Shown here: in pieces, positions 27,028 to 36,461 of the stretch
Numbering within the stretch: the stretch's first letter is position 1
Layout: the number at the start of each line of letters is the position of its first letter
Assembly: GCF_900232995.1 (NCBI RefSeq)
Contig: NZ_OCVX01000003.1
Span: forward strand, 310,660-374,659
Origin: Mycobacterium simulans
GTDB lineage: Bacteria; Actinomycetota; Actinomycetes; Mycobacteriales; Mycobacteriaceae
Direction of reading: 5' to 3'
Length of the DNA stretch: 64,000 nucleotides
Notes under the pieces: model-generated
Told to the model about the DNA's origin: nothing
The model's input: the letters and a program-made list of their open reading frames with translations, nothing else
The model's database searches: none
Made by a program: the position numbers and the translations under genes

Positions 27028-28338
27028 CTATACGAAGTTCGGATTTGACCGCCGTTGGTCGCTGGGAAACCCGTCGGCGACCACTGCCGCCAACTCGGTA
27101 AGCGCTTCACGGGTCTCCCGCCTCAACCGGTCCAGGGAGATCTCGGCGCCTTCCTCGAGATGCGGGTCGAACGGCACCGTTTGGACCGCGCGGCAACGCC
27201 GTGCGAAGTGCTCGATCACCCTTCCCATGTCGACCTTGCCGGTCCGTGGCCGCACCGCGTTGATCACCGCGATCGAATTGCGCACCAGGTCTTCGTGGCC
27301 ATGCGCCTCTAGCCAGTCCAGCGTCGCCGAGGCGCTACGGGCTCCGTCGATGGATCCCGAGCTGACCACAATCAGCACATCGGACTTGGCCAATACCGCC
27401 GACATCGCCGAATGGAGCAGCCCGGTGCCGCAGTCGGTCAGCACCAGCCCGTAAAACCTCTCCAGGATCTCCAGGGTGCGGGTGTAGTCGTCGGCACTGA
27501 ACTCCTCCGATGCGGCCGGGTCGGTGTCCGACGCCAACACTTCCAGCCCGCTCATGCCCTGTGATGTATAGCCGCGAACATCGCTGTAGCGCTGGATGCT
27601 TTCGGCGTCGCGCAACAGGTGCCGTACCGTCGCGGGTGTCTCGAGCGGGACCTTCTGGCTCAGCGTGCCGCGGTCGGGGTTGGCGTCCACCGCGACCACC
27701 CGGTCGCCGCGCACCGAGGCGAAGGTGGCGCCCAAAGTCGCGGTAATCGTGGTCTTGCCGACACCACCCTTCAGCGACAGCAGCGCAATGCGGTAGCAGC
27801 CCCGCAGCGGCCGATTGACCTGCGCTACCAGGTTGTTGTATCGGGCCGCCCGCGGGCCCTCACCCACGTTGATCAGCTGACCCGACATCACGTACAGCAA
27901 CCGGCGCCAACCTTCCGACGGCGGCGGCTTGACCGGCCGCAGCAGCACGCTCGTGGATAGCTCCGGATACGGCGTTTGTGGCAGGGGTTCCGGGCGGTAT
28001 TGGGGCTCTACCCGCGTTTCGGCAGGGCCCCCGTAGTACGCGCCGTATGCCGTCGGGTCGACTCGCGGAATGCCGGTCAGCGGTCCGGTATCTGGTGCGG
28101 AGTCCCACTGCGGCACCTCGCCGGGTGCCGCCGTCGGCGCGGCGGCGGTGTCGGGCCCGGGCTTGCGCCGCTCGGTGCGGAATCCCGCGAAGCTACGAGT
28201 CGGTGTCTCGCCGCTGGAGTCCGCGGGTGCTTCGCTGTGGTGCGGTTGGGGCGGCAACTCCATGGTCGGATGGTCCGTGGCCCCTTTTTCCGCATAGCCT
28301 TGGGGCGCCCCCACGCCCGTCGTTGGATGCTCTGACAC
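27028..28338 (-). CDS. MinD/ParA-like ATPase with disordered N-terminus (Rv0530-like)
   Basis: A 436-residue protein. Residues 1-150 are Pro/Thr/Glu-rich and disordered. The P-loop ATPase domain has the deviant Walker A SLKGGVGKTTITATLG, the Walker A-prime VVAVDANPDRGTLSQK, and LVLTDCGTGL as Walker B. This architecture resembles the ESX-associated EspI/MinD-like proteins of mycobacteria. It is the last gene of the hemL-ccsA operon by position (44 bases after ccsA). Role unknown. Confidence 0.82.
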   Translation of the reverse strand: MSEHPTTGVGAPQGYAEKGATDHPTMELPPQPHHSEAPADSSGETPTRSFAGFRTERRKPGPDTAAAPTAAPGEVPQWDSAPDTGPLTGIPRVDPTAYGAYYGGPAETRVEPQYRPEPLPQTPYPELSTSVLLRPVKPPPSEGWRRLLYVMSGQLINVGEGPRAARYNNLVAQVNRPLRGCYRIALLSLKGGVGKTTITATLGATFASVRGDRVVAVDANPDRGTLSQKVPLETPATVRHLLRDAESIQRYSDVRGYTSQGMSGLEVLASDTDPAASEEFSADDYTRTLEILERFYGLVLTDCGTGLLHSAMSAVLAKSDVLIVVSSGSIDGARSASATLDWLEAHGHEDLVRNSIAVINAVRPRTGKVDMGRVIEHFARRCRAVQTVPFDPHLEEGAEISLDRLRRETREALTELAAVVADGFPSDQRRSNPNFV

Positions 28339-28382
28339 GTGCGCTCCCCCTTGTTGCGTTGCTCGGGTCGGCTGACGAACGG

Positions 28383-29360
28383 TCAGCCCACACCCGCATA
28401 GGAATGCAGGCCGACAGTCACCAGGTTAACGAAGAACAAATTGAAGACCATGGCCACAAATCCGGCGACGTTGATCCAGGCAGCTTTCCTATCCCGCCAA
28501 CCCGCGGTTGACCTTGCGTGTAGATACGCCGCGTATACCACCCAGGCGACAAATGAAACGGTCTCTTTGGGATCCCAGCCCCAGTACCGGCCCCAAGCTT
28601 CCTCGGCCCAAATGGCCCCGAAAATCACTCCGAAACCGAACACCGGGAACGCGAAGATCGTGGTTCGGTAGGCGATCCGGTCTAGGGTCTGCGCGTCGGG
28701 GAACCGCTGCACCATCCGCGCCAGCGTGCCCTGCGTGTCGGGATCGCCCAGCCGCGAGGTGCGCAGCAGGAACAGGATGCTGGCAATGCCGGCGACCAGG
28801 AACACTCCCGAGCCGAGGCTTACCACCGACACGTGAATGGGCAGCCAGTAGGACTGCAGCGCGGGCATTACCGGCGCGGCGTTGGCGTAGAGCCAGCGTC
28901 CGGACACCGTGAGCAAAATCAGCACCGGAAGGAGCAGGAAAACCCACAGCGGGCGGTATTGCGGGCGACGCAACACGATCGCACCGGCAACCAACCCGGA
29001 CAAGCAGGTCAGATTGATGAATTCGTACATGTTGCCCCACGGCACCCGCATGGTGGCCAGACCGCGCAGCACAATGCACGCCAGCAGTAGCCCGATGCCG
29101 AGGTAGGCCACCGCCAGACCGGCTCGTCCGACGCGTTCGTCGAACGGCCGCTGCGGACCATCCACCCCGATCCCGGGGGTTGTGCTGTCGGTCGCAACGG
29201 ATCCGGCCAACACCTGCTCGCGGTCGACCAGTTTGCGGCCACGCACGTAAGCCAGCTCGACGGCCAGCAGCAACAGCGCGACGACCAGCGCCACCACCGC
29301 CGAGGGGAACGCCCAGTCGGAGTATCTGGCCAGGCCGAGGTTGATGTGCGTGGTGTTCAT
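28383..29360 (-). CDS. ccsA: Cytochrome c biogenesis protein CcsA (System II heme handler)
   Basis: A 325-residue membrane protein with about eight helices. The Trp-rich heme-presenting signature GRYWGWDPKETVSFVAW is intact, with flanking His residues in PIHVSVVSLG and YLHARSTAGW. With ResB it forms the synthase that carries heme across the membrane and attaches it to apocytochrome c. Its ATG overlaps the resB stop (29357-29360). Confidence 0.92.
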   Translation of the reverse strand: MNTTHINLGLARYSDWAFPSAVVALVVALLLLAVELAYVRGRKLVDREQVLAGSVATDSTTPGIGVDGPQRPFDERVGRAGLAVAYLGIGLLLACIVLRGLATMRVPWGNMYEFINLTCLSGLVAGAIVLRRPQYRPLWVFLLLPVLILLTVSGRWLYANAAPVMPALQSYWLPIHVSVVSLGSGVFLVAGIASILFLLRTSRLGDPDTQGTLARMVQRFPDAQTLDRIAYRTTIFAFPVFGFGVIFGAIWAEEAWGRYWGWDPKETVSFVAWVVYAAYLHARSTAGWRDRKAAWINVAGFVAMVFNLFFVNLVTVGLHSYAGVG

Positions 29361-31042
29361 GTGACGTCCTGAGGGCTCCTTCTAGGCTCGGCTGTCGTTT
29401 CCGCGCGCCCGGCCAACAACCGCTCGGTCAGCCGCTCGAACTCGTCACCCCACCCGGAGTTATCGGTGCGCGCCAAGCCGCCCAGCTCGACGTTCACCGT
29501 ACCTGGCGCCTCGGTGTCCGGTGCGGTAGCCGGAGTGAGGCGAACCCACACCCGGCGTCGGCGCACCAGCAGCGACACCAGCAGTCCGGCCATCATTGTG
29601 ATCGCGAAAACCAGCACCCAGGATTGGCCTGGGTCGTGGGAGACCTGCAGGTTGACGAACGGCACGGCGCCGTCGAAGCGGACGACCGTGCCGTCTCTGT
29701 CGAGGCGGACCTGCTCGCCCGCGCGCAGGTTGACCCGCTTCTCCTTGGTCAGCCGGCCCTGCTGGATCAGCCGGGGATCGAGGTTGAACAACGACTGTGG
29801 CCGCCCGCTGTCCAGGCCGGTGTCGCCGCGGTAGATGTCGATGGCCACCGCTGGGGCGTTCAGGGCCGGGAAGCGCGACGACAACAGGGTGCCGTCGAGC
29901 TGCTCGGTCGGCGCTAGCAGGCCCTGGATGGCGATCTCGTGTTTACGACGTTCGTCGGCATTGGGATAGCTGCCGGCGGGCGGATCGATCCTTGCCACGC
30001 CCGACGACAGCAGGGTCTGGGGGTTGTCGGGTCGCCATTGCACGGTTGAGGTGCGGGTCTGTCCGTCCGGGAAGATCACCGTGAAAGTGGGCGCGTAGCC
30101 GTGGCCCTGCAGGTACACCCGGTCGCCGCCGACCCGCAACGGGTGGTTGACCTCCAGCCGGTAGGGCCGCCAGCTGTTGGACGTCAGATCGTTCCCGGCT
30201 TGATAGTCGATATCCGCGGCGAACGACGTGGCCTGTCCTGACGGCAGGTAGTGAGCCTGAAAGTTGTTGACCCGGACGCAAATTGGGTTCAAGGAGGTGC
30301 CGTCGACGGTGTTGCCGGCGCGGAACGAGTCGAACGCGGCCGGCGATGCCGAGCAGAAGCCCGGGCCGCCGTCGGCGATGACGATCACGTTGCCCTCGTA
30401 GCCGAACAACTTGCCGACGGCTACGGCGACCAGTAGGCCCAGCAGCGAGAAGTGGAACACCAGGTTGCCTAATTCGCGCAGGTAGCCCTTTTCGGCGGAC
30501 ACCTCGATGGTTTCCGGGACGGTCTGGCCCTGATGCCGTACCGCCGTGCGCCAGCCACGCAGCCTGCCGGTGATCGTGGTCGCTAAGTCGTCTAGGTCGC
30601 CGACGAGCTGGGAGCGGGCGTGCTTGGGCAGCCGGGCGAGGTTGCGCGGCGCGGCCACCGGCGTGGCACGCAGGCTGCGGGCATGCTCGATCAACCGTGG
30701 GGTCAGGCAGCCGACGAGGGAAACGAACAACAACACGTAGATGGCGGTGAACCAGAAGCTAGAGAACACGTCGAAGGCCTGCAACTCGTTGAGCCACGGG
30801 CCGATCAACGGATGAGCCTTCAGGTATTCGTCGACCTTGCCGGCGTTGAGACTGCGCTGCGGCAGTAGCGCCCCGGGGATCGCGGCGAGCGCGAGCAGAA
30901 ACAGCAGCACCAGCGCGGTGCCCATCGACGTCAGCGAGCGCCAGGTGTTGCGCGCTTTTGCCGCGAGCAGACGCAATAGCCCCCAAAATGGCCCATTTTG
31001 GGGTGCTTTTGCGTCTGCTCGCGCCACCTCTCGCGCCGTCAA
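29357..31042 (-). CDS. resB: Cytochrome c biogenesis protein ResB
   Basis: About 561 residues of ResB/Ccs1, partner of CcsA. It has three N-terminal helices (MGTALVLLFLLALAAIPGAL and following), a large extracytoplasmic domain with VGGDRVYLQGHGYAP, and a last helix near WVLVFAITMMAGLLVSLLV. The start is taken as the TTG overlapping the ccdA stop (TTGA, 31039-31042); GTG 31027 is an alternative. The first 25 residues are encoded by a long palindromic repeat (30963-31022) and differ from M. tuberculosis Rv0528, so the original N-terminus has been replaced or the true start is the TTG inside the palindrome. Confidence 0.88.
   Translation of the reverse strand: MTAREVARADAKAPQNGPFWGLLRLLAAKARNTWRSLTSMGTALVLLFLLALAAIPGALLPQRSLNAGKVDEYLKAHPLIGPWLNELQAFDVFSSFWFTAIYVLLFVSLVGCLTPRLIEHARSLRATPVAAPRNLARLPKHARSQLVGDLDDLATTITGRLRGWRTAVRHQGQTVPETIEVSAEKGYLRELGNLVFHFSLLGLLVAVAVGKLFGYEGNVIVIADGGPGFCSASPAAFDSFRAGNTVDGTSLNPICVRVNNFQAHYLPSGQATSFAADIDYQAGNDLTSNSWRPYRLEVNHPLRVGGDRVYLQGHGYAPTFTVIFPDGQTRTSTVQWRPDNPQTLLSSGVARIDPPAGSYPNADERRKHEIAIQGLLAPTEQLDGTLLSSRFPALNAPAVAIDIYRGDTGLDSGRPQSLFNLDPRLIQQGRLTKEKRVNLRAGEQVRLDRDGTVVRFDGAVPFVNLQVSHDPGQSWVLVFAITMMAGLLVSLLVRRRRVWVRLTPATAPDTEAPGTVNVELGGLARTDNSGWGDEFERLTERLLAGRAETTAEPRRSPQDVT
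30963..31022. repeat. 60-base palindromic element at the resB start
   Basis: A near-perfect inverted repeat: GCGAGCAGACGCAA at the left arm is answered by TTGCGTCTGCTCGC at the right, with an inner pair CCCCAAAATGG / CCATTTTGGGG. The outer 14 bases resemble a dispersed palindrome I recall from mycobacterial intergenic regions. Here it overlaps the 5' coding end of resB. Confidence 0.8.
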
Positions 31043-31806
31043 ATCGGCAACCTCACGTCGGAAACGAACGCGTCGCGAAGCCAGGAGACGAAGTCGTTCC
31101 ACACTCCGGTGACCAGCGCCGCACCGACAACGATCAGCAGCGCGCCGCCGAACACCTGGATGGCCCTGGTATGCCGGCGCAGCCAGCCCAGGCCCGCCAC
31201 CGCCCCGGCCGAACCGAACGCCAGCAGGATGAACGGAATCCCCAATCCTAGGCAGTAGGCGATCACCAAAAGGATTCCGCGTGCCACGTTGGCGCCGTCG
31301 GTGGCCGAAGCCACCGTGATCACCCCGGTCAGCGTCGGCCCCAGGCACGGCGTCCAGCCGAGCGCGAATACCGCGCCGAGCAGCGGCGCCCCCGCGACCG
31401 TCGTCAACTGCCGCGGGCTGAACCGCACCTGACGCTGCAGGGCCGGAATGAGGCCGACGAATACCAACCCCATGACGATGGTCAGCACCCCACCGACCCG
31501 CTGCAACACCAGCTGGTTGGTAATCAACGTGGACGTCATACCAAGGACCACGACCGTGCCGAGGACGAACACCGTGGTAAACCCGGCCACGAATAGCGCA
31601 GCCGATCCGGCCACCCGCCATCGCGCCGGGGCCTTGACCGCACCGTCAGCCTCGTCGACCCCAACCGCGGCCGCCAGATACGACAGGTAGCCCGGCACCA
31701 AAGGCACCACACACGGCGAGGCGAACGACACCAGCCCCGCCAGCAAGCACACCCCCAAAGCCACTAACAGCGGCCCCGCGGCGGCGATCTCGGCGAAACC
31801 GGTCAT
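31039..31806 (-). CDS. ccdA: Thiol-disulfide electron carrier CcdA
   Basis: A 255-residue membrane protein with six helices. The two redox Cys lie in SFASPCVVPLVPGYLSYL and GWTPCLGPTLTGV, the DsbD-transmembrane pattern. It passes reducing power from cytosolic thioredoxin to the TlpA-like protein outside the membrane, which keeps the CxxCH motif of apocytochrome c reduced. Starts with an ATGA overlap on the upstream tlpA-like gene. Confidence 0.92.
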   Translation of the reverse strand: MTGFAEIAAAGPLLVALGVCLLAGLVSFASPCVVPLVPGYLSYLAAAVGVDEADGAVKAPARWRVAGSAALFVAGFTTVFVLGTVVVLGMTSTLITNQLVLQRVGGVLTIVMGLVFVGLIPALQRQVRFSPRQLTTVAGAPLLGAVFALGWTPCLGPTLTGVITVASATDGANVARGILLVIAYCLGLGIPFILLAFGSAGAVAGLGWLRRHTRAIQVFGGALLIVVGAALVTGVWNDFVSWLRDAFVSDVRLPI

Positions 31807-32420
31807 TGTCGTCCTGGCGGCGGGGTCGAGGGTTGTTCGGCCGCCACCCGCTGGACCACCGGCTGCAGATCCTCGGCCAGCAGTTCGCGCAGAAATACCG
31901 CGGCGACCCGGTGCTCGCGATCCAGCACCAGCGTGGACGGGATCACGGTGGTGGGGTACTTGCCGCCGAACGCGATCAGGGTGCGCATCGGCGGATCGTA
32001 GATCGACGGGAACGTCACGTGGCGGTCGTTGACAAAGTCCAGCGCCGCCTGCCGGCTGTTGTCACGGACATCGATCCCAAGAAATGACACCCCGGCAGTT
32101 CGGGTGGCGTCGTAGACCCGTTGCAGTTGGGCGACTTCCGCCCGACAGGGCCCACACCACTGACCCCAAACATTGACGACGACGACCTGACCTCGAAATG
32201 GCCCCGAGTTGTCCAGCGCGATCGTGCGCGCCGGATCAGCCAGATCCGGCCCGGACAGCGGTCCGGGGCGACCGCGGCTGGCCGGCGGATCGTAGAAGAT
32301 GTCGGTTTTCCCTCCGGGCGAGACGAATTCGAAGGTGCCGCCCTGCGCGACGGCGTCGCGCCCGGAACAGCCCGTGAGAAGGCCCGCCACTACCGCCCCG
32401 GTGATCACCAACCGCCACAT
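31803..32420 (-). CDS. Thioredoxin-like lipoprotein, cytochrome c maturation (Rv0526-like)
   Basis: A 205-residue TlpA/ResA-type protein. The signal peptide ends in a lipobox (GLLTGC), so it is a predicted lipoprotein anchored outside the membrane. The redox site is WGQWCGPC and the cis-Pro region is YPTTVIPSTLVLD. It lies directly upstream of ccdA and is the expected apocytochrome c disulfide reductase. ATG 32420 is chosen because the signal peptide starts there. Confidence 0.9.
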   Translation of the reverse strand: MWRLVITGAVVAGLLTGCSGRDAVAQGGTFEFVSPGGKTDIFYDPPASRGRPGPLSGPDLADPARTIALDNSGPFRGQVVVVNVWGQWCGPCRAEVAQLQRVYDATRTAGVSFLGIDVRDNSRQAALDFVNDRHVTFPSIYDPPMRTLIAFGGKYPTTVIPSTLVLDREHRVAAVFLRELLAEDLQPVVQRVAAEQPSTPPPGRQ

Positions 32421-32499
32421 AATCAAAGCGCCGCCCCTCTCCCCCGCAAGCGGGAGGTGCCCCACATCGCTCTTTTGCTCTGCATCGTCGCCGGCGCGG

Positions 32500-33108
32500 T
32501 CAAGCGCCCGCCGGTTGGGAGTACACGACGTCGACAAGGCGGTCGCCGTCGTAGATCAGCGAGGTCACCGACGCCAGGCCGCACTGCCGGCGCCGCGGGT
32601 CGTGCCAGAGCCGTTTACCGGTCAGATGTCGCCGCAGTGTCCATACCGGCAGTTGGTGGCTCACGCATACCGCCTCGTGGCCGGCGGCGCGGGCGCGGGC
32701 CTTGTCCACAGCGGTCGTCATCCGCTCTGCAATCTGGACGTAGGGCTCGCCCCACGACGGAGTGAACGGGTTGCGCAGCCGCCACCACACCCGCGGATCG
32801 CGCCAGGCGCCGTCGCCCGGGCTGATGCGCCGGCCCTCGAAAAAGTTGGCCGATTCGATCAGGTCGGGGTCGGTGTCCACCGACAGGTCGTGCTTCGCGG
32901 CGATCGGCGCGGCGGTCTCCTGGGCCCGCTGCAGCGGCGAGGCGATCACCGCGACAATGTCACGGTCGGCAAGGAAGTCGGCGACCGCGGCCGCCTGCGT
33001 CGCGCCGGTCTGCGAGAGGTGATATCCGGGCAGCCGTCCGTAGAGGATGCCGGTTGGGTTGTACACCTCGCCGTGGCGCACGACGTGGACCCGGGTCTGC
33101 TCGCCCAT
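32500..33108 (-). CDS. Histidine phosphatase / phosphoglycerate mutase-like protein (Rv0525-like)
   Basis: A 202-residue branch-1 histidine phosphatase. HVVRHGEVYNP carries the catalytic RHG, and SPLQRAQETA, LIESANFFEGR and VCVSHQLPVWTLR complete the usual set. The start ATG shares a base with the hemL stop (TGATG), so it is coupled to hemL. The substrate is unknown; a heme-pathway role is only contextual. Confidence 0.85.
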   Translation of the reverse strand: MGEQTRVHVVRHGEVYNPTGILYGRLPGYHLSQTGATQAAAVADFLADRDIVAVIASPLQRAQETAAPIAAKHDLSVDTDPDLIESANFFEGRRISPGDGAWRDPRVWWRLRNPFTPSWGEPYVQIAERMTTAVDKARARAAGHEAVCVSHQLPVWTLRRHLTGKRLWHDPRRRQCGLASVTSLIYDGDRLVDVVYSQPAGA

Positions 33109-34484
33109 CAGAGTCGATCCTCCCGGGCGGCGGCGCGAGCGGCGGCCGGAAGCGCGGCCGCGATCCGGTCGAACGCCGCGTCGTCCAAAGCGGCCGAGAC
33201 AAACCACGCCTCGAAGGCACTGCATGGTGGGTAGACACCGGCGTCCAGTAGGGCATGAAAGAACGCCGGATAGCGCCACGTTTCGCTGGCCCGCGCCGAC
33301 GCGAAGTCGGTCACCGGCCGGTCCGCGAAGAACACGCTGAGCATGTTGCCGGCTCGTGGAATCTGGTGTGGCACACCGGCATTCGTCAGCGCCTCGGCTA
33401 GCAGCTCGGCCAACCGGTCGGCGTTGCCATCCAATGCGGTGTAGACCGCGTCATCGGCGGCGCACAGCGTCGCCAGTCCCGCGGCGACCGCCACCGGGTT
33501 GCCCGACAGCGTGCCTGCCTGATACACCGGCCCCAGCGGCGCCAGCCGCTCCATCACCTCGGCCCGCCCGCCGAACGCGGCGGCCGGCAACCCACCGCTC
33601 ATCACCTTGCCGAATATGAACAGGTCGGCGGCAACCGGATCCATTCCATACCAACCACTTCGGCTGACCCTAAAGCCCGTCATCACCTCGTCGACGATCA
33701 GCAGTGCGCCGTGTTCGGCGGTGGCGGCGCGCAGCGCCGCGTTATAGCCGGGCGCCGGTGGAACCACTCCCATGTTGCCCGGGCTGGCCTCGGTGATCAC
33801 CGCGGCGATCTGCTCGCCGTACCGCGCAAAACTCTCCCGCACCGCGTCAATGTCGTTGTAGGGCAACACGATGGTGTCGGCGGCGGCGGCGCCGGTGACT
33901 CCGGGTGAGGACGGCAGCCCCCGTGACGATCGCAAGCTCGGCGAAGCCGGGCGCAGCGGGTCGTCACATAAGCCCAGCGTGGCCACCCCCGAACCCGCGT
34001 CGGCGAGCAGCGCATCCACATGCCCGTGGTAACAGCCGGAGAACTTGATGATCTTGGCCCGGCCGGTGAACCCGCGGGCCAGCCGGACGGCGCTCATGGC
34101 GGCCTCCGTGCCGGAGTTCACCAGCCGGATCCGCTCGACGGGTGCCACCCGCCCGATGATCTCGGCGGCCAGTTCGGTCTCGGCGGGGGTCGGCGCCCCG
34201 AACGACAGGCCGTTGGCGGCGGCGTTGGCGACGGCTTCAACGACGGCGGGGTGCGCATGGCCGAGGATCATCGGGCCCCACGAGCAGACCAAGTCGACGT
34301 AGCGGTTGCCGTCGGCATCCGTGAGCCAGCAGCCGTGCGCTTCGGTAATGAAGCGCGGAGTGCCGCCCACCGCCGAAAAGGCCCGAACCGGGGAGTTAAC
34401 CCCACCGGGAATGACCGCGCAGGCATCCTTGAACAGCTTCGCGGAGACTTTGACCTGCGCGGTCGCCTGGTCAGTGCTGCCCAT
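33108..34484 (-). CDS. hemL: Glutamate-1-semialdehyde 2,1-aminomutase HemL
   Basis: A 458-residue PLP enzyme that isomerises glutamate-1-semialdehyde to 5-aminolevulinate, the step after HemA. The PLP Lys is in [28 protein letters not shown] holds the cofactor Asp, and the N-terminal [11 protein letters not shown] is diagnostic. It is the first gene of the hemL - phosphatase - tlpA - ccdA - resB - ccsA run, so heme supply and cytochrome c assembly are linked. Confidence 0.93.
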   Translation of the reverse strand: MGSTDQATAQVKVSAKLFKDACAVIPGGVNSPVRAFSAVGGTPRFITEAHGCWLTDADGNRYVDLVCSWGPMILGHAHPAVVEAVANAAANGLSFGAPTPAETELAAEIIGRVAPVERIRLVNSGTEAAMSAVRLARGFTGRAKIIKFSGCYHGHVDALLADAGSGVATLGLCDDPLRPASPSLRSSRGLPSSPGVTGAAAADTIVLPYNDIDAVRESFARYGEQIAAVITEASPGNMGVVPPAPGYNAALRAATAEHGALLIVDEVMTGFRVSRSGWYGMDPVAADLFIFGKVMSGGLPAAAFGGRAEVMERLAPLGPVYQAGTLSGNPVAVAAGLATLCAADDAVYTALDGNADRLAELLAEALTNAGVPHQIPRAGNMLSVFFADRPVTDFASARASETWRYPAFFHALLDAGVYPPCSAFEAWFVSAALDDAAFDRIAAALPAAARAAAREDRL

Positions 34485-34587
34485 GCCGACCAGTGTCCCA
34501 GCCTTGGCGGGCCGCTCAACTACAGGGTGTCAGACCGCTCTGCTAAACGGCTTGGCTGGAGTACCACCGGCGGGCTGTACTAGGTAT

Positions 34588-35163
34588 ATGCCGCACACGA
34601 AGGCCAACAAATTGGCGACCGGCGCAATCATTCCGGCACGCGAGCTGGAGACGATCACTGGCAGGCACGTGTCGGTGCCGGCACCAGCCGGCCGGACGCA
34701 CCTGCAGTTTCGCCGGTTTGCCGGGTGCCCGATCTGCAGCCTGCACCTGCATGCCTTCGCTGACCGGCACGAGCAGCTGGCTGATGCTGGGATCAACGAA
34801 GTCGTGTTCTTTCACTCGAGCGCCGACTCGCTGCGCGGCTACCAGACTTTGCTGCCGTTCGCGGTGGTCGCCGACCCGGACAAGGTGCACTACCGCCAAT
34901 TTGGGGTGGAGGCCGGCTTGCGGGCCCTTGTCAGTCCCCGCGCCTTGTTGTCGGGGTTGCGCGGGCAACGCGCCGCCTCGAAGCGTCGTGCGGACCCGAA
35001 TTACGCAGGCGTCGGAGCTAGTGACGGGACAACGCATTTAGGTTTGCCGGCGGATTTTCTCATCGATCCGAACGGAACGGTTGTGGCCGTGCACTATGGG
35101 CGTCACGCCGACGATCAATGGTCCGTCGACCAGCTGCTGGATATCCATCGCTCACTCGGGTAG
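34588..35163 (+). CDS. Peroxiredoxin-like (AhpC/TSA-family) protein
   Basis: A 191-residue thioredoxin-fold protein. The motif FRRFAGCPICSLHLHAF places a CxxC at the peroxiredoxin position, and THLGLPADFLIDPNGTVVAVHYG is the conserved second half. It is closer to the peroxiredoxin-like family with a CPxC motif than to typical 2-Cys AhpC. A close, broken paralogue lies at 40948-41456 on the other strand. ATG 34588 follows a TA-rich leader. It heads a plus-strand run with glutaredoxin and a deazaflavin reductase. Confidence 0.82.
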   Translation: MPHTKANKLATGAIIPARELETITGRHVSVPAPAGRTHLQFRRFAGCPICSLHLHAFADRHEQLADAGINEVVFFHSSADSLRGYQTLLPFAVVADPDKVHYRQFGVEAGLRALVSPRALLSGLRGQRAASKRRADPNYAGVGASDGTTHLGLPADFLIDPNGTVVAVHYGRHADDQWSVDQLLDIHRSLG

Positions 35164-35191
35164 AGCGACATAACACAGCGGGGTGGCGGCG

Positions 35192-35503
35192 ATGAGCAAA
35201 CACGAAGTGGTGGTTTATTGGCGGCCAGGCTGCCCGTTCTGTTGGCGGTTGCGCAAGGGGCTACGACGACGAAGGCTGCCGACGAGGGAGGTCAACATCT
35301 GGACCGATCCGGACGCGGCCACCGTGGTCCGCTCGATCGCCGACGGCAATGAGACCGTGCCGACCGTGGTCGTCGGCGACATCGCCATGGTCAACCCCAC
35401 CGCCGCTCAGGTGATCGACGCCGTCCGCGTCGAGGCACCAGAGCTGCTTGACCAGCAAACCGGGACCTGGTGGTCCGTTCTCCGCTCGCGACTTCGCCAC
35501 TGA
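35192..35503 (+). CDS. Glutaredoxin/mycoredoxin-like protein
   Basis: A 103-residue glutaredoxin-fold protein. VVVYWRPGCPFCWRL is the dithiol active site CPFC, and ETVPTVVVGDIAMVNPTA contains the cis-Pro TVP motif. Mycobacteria use such mycoredoxins with mycothiol, so reduction of mixed mycothiol disulfides is a fair guess. ATG 35192 is used; GTG 35183 would add three residues. Confidence 0.85.
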   Translation: MSKHEVVVYWRPGCPFCWRLRKGLRRRRLPTREVNIWTDPDAATVVRSIADGNETVPTVVVGDIAMVNPTAAQVIDAVRVEAPELLDQQTGTWWSVLRSRLRH

Positions 35504-35520
35504 TCGAGTTGGATGGTTGC

Positions 35521-35916
35521 ATGCAACTTCCGCAAGGGTTGGCCCGGTTCAATCGCCACGTCACCAACCCCGTTCAGCGGCTGTGGGCCGGCTGGTTCCC
35601 AGCTTTCGCGATCATCGAGCACGTGGGACGACGGTCCGGAAAGCAGTACCGAACACCGGTGAACGCGTTCCCCACCGCCGTCGACGGCAAGCCCGGTGTG
35701 GCGGTCCTGTTGACCTACGGGCCCGACCGCGACTGGCTGAAAAACCTGACCGCCGCCGGCGGCGGACGGATGCGCCGCAAAGGTAGGACGATCGGGATCA
35801 CCGACCCGCACATCATGACCAAGGCCGAAGCGGCGTCGCAGGTCACCCCGGGTTGGCGACGCATCTTCGCTCGGCTGCCCTTCGAGCAGGCGATCCTGTT
35901 CACCCAGACCGGGTGA
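35521..35916 (+). CDS. Deazaflavin (F420)-dependent nitroreductase-family protein
   Basis: A 131-residue DDN-like split-barrel protein: IIEHVGRRSGKQYRTPVNAF and YGPDRDWLKNLTAAGGGRM are the two conserved blocks. It probably binds F420. It follows the glutaredoxin by 17 bases and may form an operon with it and the peroxiredoxin-like gene. Confidence 0.8.
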   Translation: MQLPQGLARFNRHVTNPVQRLWAGWFPAFAIIEHVGRRSGKQYRTPVNAFPTAVDGKPGVAVLLTYGPDRDWLKNLTAAGGGRMRRKGRTIGITDPHIMTKAEAASQVTPGWRRIFARLPFEQAILFTQTG

Positions 35917-36154
35917 CGCGCTCACCGCGATCCGGGAGCGGGCCGTCGGACTGCACGGCGGCCCGGCCAACGCTGTCGTCAACTTCGCGAGCCACACGGT
36001 CTCGCTGGTCGCACTGATCAGCAATGTGATCCGGGACGGAAAGCCCGTGGTCAGGGTGGCGTTCGACTCGATCGGGCGGTTTGCCCAGAGCGGGATCCTG
36101 CGCGACCGGATGATCCCACGCGTGCTCGCGGCGACTCCGGACTCGCCTAGCTGA
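35915..36154 (+). pseudogene. Coding-like remnant without start
   Basis: An open plus-strand frame of 79 codons (about AIRERAVGLHGGPANAVV to VLAATPDSPS) has normal mycobacterial codon use but no start codon, because it begins inside the preceding stop region. It looks like the C-terminal end of a longer protein, but I cannot assign the family. It lies next to the ketopantoate reductase-like remnant. Confidence 0.4.
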
Positions 36155-36183
36155 TCACCGAATTGACGGCCTAGGAGCACGCC

Positions 36184-36447
36184 ATGAAGATCGCGATAAT
36201 CGGCTGCGGCGCAACGGGTCAGTCAGGCAGCGGCAACAGAAGCATGGACGGTGGCCAGGGCGTCCGGCATCGCCGTCGCCGTCTCCGATCCCGTCGCGCA
36301 TGTCCGGGCCTTCGGCGCCGGAATGCCCAACGCCAAGCCGTCGGCCGAGCGCGGGTCGGAGTTGCCGCGCCGGTGAACGCGACTCTGACCGCGCTGGTCA
36401 AATCCATCGAAAGACGCTGGGATACAAGCGAATTAGGTGCCGAATGA
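36184..36447 (+). pseudogene. Decayed ketopantoate-reductase-like gene
   Basis: The frame opens with MKIAIIGCGATG, a Rossmann start, then runs into low-complexity Arg-rich text. Another frame in the same stretch reads SGIAVAVSDPVAHVRAFGAG, like the C-domain of 2-dehydropantoate 2-reductases, and a third part reads TALVKSIERRW. So pieces of one gene survive in different frames after a large internal deletion. Only about 260 of an expected 900 bases remain. Confidence 0.6.
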
Positions 36448-36461
36448 CTCCGAACCAGCAA

